From positions 392,508 to 424,850 of the forward strand of contig NZ_DDHJ01000018.1 in the NCBI RefSeq assembly GCF_002338065.1: a stretch of DNA of 32,343 bases, given 5' to 3'. The position numbers and the translations under genes were made by a program. Positions 30,816 through 32,343 of this stretch are shown piece by piece. Position 1 is the first letter of the stretch, and each line of letters opens with the position of its first letter. The notes under the pieces were generated by a model. It did not search any database, was not told where the DNA came from, and saw nothing but the letters and a program-made list of their open reading frames with translations. This DNA comes from Pseudomonas sp. UBA1879 (lineage in GTDB: Bacteria > Pseudomonadota > Gammaproteobacteria > Pseudomonadales > Pseudomonadaceae).

Positions 30816-31458
30816 GACTGCGCCTTTCGAAGTATTTGAACAACACGGAAGTGGGAATGCTGATGGCCAGGAACATCAACGCCATGACGGTGTACGGCTC
30901 GTTATAGCGGTAGCTCATGCCGGCGATCTGTTTCGCCGCCTGGAACAGTTCGGGAATGCTGATCACCGCCAGCAGCGGTGTCTTCTTGAACATGCCAATC
31001 AAATAATTGCCGAGTACCGGCACCATCGGTTTAAGGGCCTGGGGCAGGACGATACGGCGCCAGGTGGTGGCGACATCGAAGTCCAGCGCTCGCGCGGCTT
31101 CCCATTGACCGGCGGGCACGCCTTCGATGGCGCCGCGAAAGCCTTCGGCGATGTACGACCCGTAATACAGGCCGAGCCCGATCACCCCCGTGGCTATCGC
31201 CGGTAAGGTGATGCCTGCCAGCGGCAGGGCGAAGAACAGCACGTACAACTGCACCATCAACGGTGTGTTACGGAAGAAGCTCAGGTACGCGCTGCTCAGG
31301 CGTCGAATCACCGCGCGGCTCGAACGTTGGGCGATGGCTAATATCAGACCCATCAACACCGCCAGCAAAAAGCCCAGGATCACCACCTGCACCGTCACCA
31401 GCAGCCCCTCGAAAAGGTCCGGCACGATGGACCAGGCGAACGCCGTGTCGAACATCAT
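30808..31458 (-). CDS. Polar amino acid-type ABC transporter permease (second)
   Basis: A 216-residue inner-membrane permease of the HisM/GlnP class. The cytoplasmic EAA loop reads EAARALDFDVATTWRRIVLPQALKPMVPVLGNYLIG. FFRNTPLMVQLYVLFFALP is the conserved early motif. ATG 31458 overlaps the stop of the upstream permease as ATGA and has GAGGGGG six bases before it, making this start well supported. It forms a heterodimer with the neighbouring permease. Confidence 0.92.
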   Translation of the reverse strand: MMFDTAFAWSIVPDLFEGLLVTVQVVILGFLLAVLMGLILAIAQRSSRAVIRRLSSAYLSFFRNTPLMVQLYVLFFALPLAGITLPAIATGVIGLGLYYGSYIAEGFRGAIEGVPAGQWEAARALDFDVATTWRRIVLPQALKPMVPVLGNYLIGMFKKTPLLAVISIPELFQAAKQIAGMSYRYNEPYTVMALMFLAISIPTSVLFKYFERRSHV

Positions 31459-32135
31459 GCTGCACCCCCTCGACGCCAGGCCGTGATGTGCCGCTCGTAG
31501 CGTTTCACCAGCCAACTCAGCGGCCAGGCCATGACGAAATAGCACACCAATACGATGCTCCAGATCAGCGTTTGTTGGCCCAGCGTGGTGATCAGCTGGC
31601 CACCGGAAAACGTCAGGTCACTCAGGGTGATCAACGAGACCAGCGAGGTGGTTTTCAGCAATTCCACTAACTGATTGCCCATGGGCGGCAGCATGAAGGG
31701 CAGGGCTTGTGGCAGCACGATGCGGCGAAACGCGGTAATGCCGTCGAAATCCAGCGCACGTATCGCATCACGCTGACCGCGGCTGACGTTGCTCAGCGCC
31801 GACCGCACGATTTCCGACCCGTAAGCGGAAAAGGTCAATCCCAGGCCGAGAATGCCAGTGGTCATCGGTGACAGGCTGATGCCGAACAAGGGCAGGATGA
31901 AGAACAGGTAAAACAGCAGCACTAACGCAGAAATGCCTCGCAGGACTTCAACGTAGACCGTGGCGATCCAGCGCACGACACGCCACGGCGAGAGGCGCAT
32001 CAGCGCGATGACGAACGACATCACAATGACGATCAATTGCGCGAAGAATGTGAGCTGTAGCGTGACCCATGCGCCGTTTGCCAGCTGATGGGCAATGAAA
32101 CGTGCCGTTTCCACGGCGGAAGAATCGAAGAACAT
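31455..32135 (-). CDS. Polar amino acid-type ABC transporter permease (first)
   Basis: A 226-residue inner-membrane permease of the HisQ/GlnP class, with VEVLRGISALVLLFYLFFILP as the early motif and an EAA-type loop, GQRDAIRALDFDGITAFRRIVLPQALPFMLPPMGN. ATG 32135 is taken from the usual family length. The frame runs on upstream through proline-rich sequence unlikely to be coding. The ribosome site is weak. It is the first gene of the operon visible here; the periplasmic binding protein expected for this transporter class is absent and may lie beyond the window edge. Confidence 0.88.
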   Translation of the reverse strand: MFFDSSAVETARFIAHQLANGAWVTLQLTFFAQLIVIVMSFVIALMRLSPWRVVRWIATVYVEVLRGISALVLLFYLFFILPLFGISLSPMTTGILGLGLTFSAYGSEIVRSALSNVSRGQRDAIRALDFDGITAFRRIVLPQALPFMLPPMGNQLVELLKTTSLVSLITLSDLTFSGGQLITTLGQQTLIWSIVLVCYFVMAWPLSWLVKRYERHITAWRRGGAA

Positions 32136-32263
32136 TGGCCGTACTCGTGTGGGGTGGGGCCGTACAGGGCGTGCGGGCGGATGAAAACTGTCGCTGAGGT
32201 ATGGCAAATACAGGAATGGCGTCAGGCCGGGGATAGGCGCCGACGACAACCCTGTGGGCGTGA

Positions 32264-32343
32264 GCTTGCTCACGAACGCGGTGGTCCAGTGACCTGCTGA
32301 GTGTCAGTCGCCCCGTCATCGCGGCCGTCGTGCCTCCGGCGTC
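32264..32343. repeat. Palindromic intergenic repeat, cut by the window end
   Basis: It begins with a REP arm, GTGGGCGTGAGCTTGCTCAC, then GAACGCGG, and ends at the window edge with GCCGTCGTGCCTCCGGCGTC, the right arm of the family that forms the 148-bp array. The two arms are from different repeat families, so the element looks composite. The rest is outside the window. Confidence 0.7.

Overview
The window looks like a chromosomal segment of a fluorescent-group Pseudomonas. The DNA is GC-rich with G/C-biased third positions. It carries the GTGGGAGC…TTGCTCGCGAA and GCCGGAGGCACGA families of intergenic palindromes typical of that genus, and many of its proteins belong to families common in Pseudomonas. 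Genes are densely packed, often in overlapping ATGA-type operons. No rRNA, tRNA, CRISPR array, integrase or insertion sequence was seen.

Left part (1-9334), metabolic and accessory genes. It opens with the 3' end of a gene made of 13-residue tandem repeats. A Rid-family protein and a RibD-C/DHFR-like reductase follow. A LysR regulator is divergent from a succinate-semialdehyde dehydrogenase-like enzyme, with a clear palindrome between them. A nitronate monooxygenase comes next, then a second LysR regulator divergent from an MHS-family transporter and nitrilase pair. A small lipoprotein ends this part.

Middle part (9350-15447), defence and stress genes. A tripartite drug efflux operon (EmrA-like adaptor, EmrB-like DHA2 transporter, OprM/NodT-like outer membrane factor) is divergent from a CecR-like TetR regulator, with a near-perfect 26-bp operator between them. 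A RES-Xre toxin-antitoxin pair follows, preceded by a perfect 11-bp inverted repeat.

Core of interest (15456-27453), a probable catabolic island for an N-heteroaromatic compound. It holds a TetR regulator, a Rieske oxygenase with its FMN/2Fe-2S reductase, a FAD monooxygenase, and a three-gene lower pathway equivalent to nicD, nicX and nicF. In the nicotinate pathway these open 2,5-dihydroxypyridine to N-formylmaleamate, then maleamate, then maleate. A LIV-type ABC importer follows, with a fused LivH-LivM permease. The usual nicotinate hydroxylase (nicAB), maleate isomerase (nicE) and nicR are absent, so the upper pathway and true substrate appear to differ from nicotinate catabolism. AT-rich TTAATTAA-type sites sit before the regulator, the Rieske gene, the FAD monooxygenase and the transporter. 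Three of the four lie just downstream of sequences matching the sigma-54 -24/-12 promoter (TGGCA[C/T]-N5-[T/C]TGCT). The likely logic is import by the ABC system, oxidation by the Rieske and FAD enzymes to 2,5-dihydroxypyridine, then NicX, NicD and NicF.

Right part (27517-32343). A DUF1883 protein is followed by an exact 148-bp tandem array of hairpin-forming units (five complete copies and a partial sixth). A TauA-like taurine-binding protein then lies downstream of a polar-amino-acid-type ABC permease/permease/ATPase operon on the minus strand. The window ends inside another palindromic intergenic repeat.
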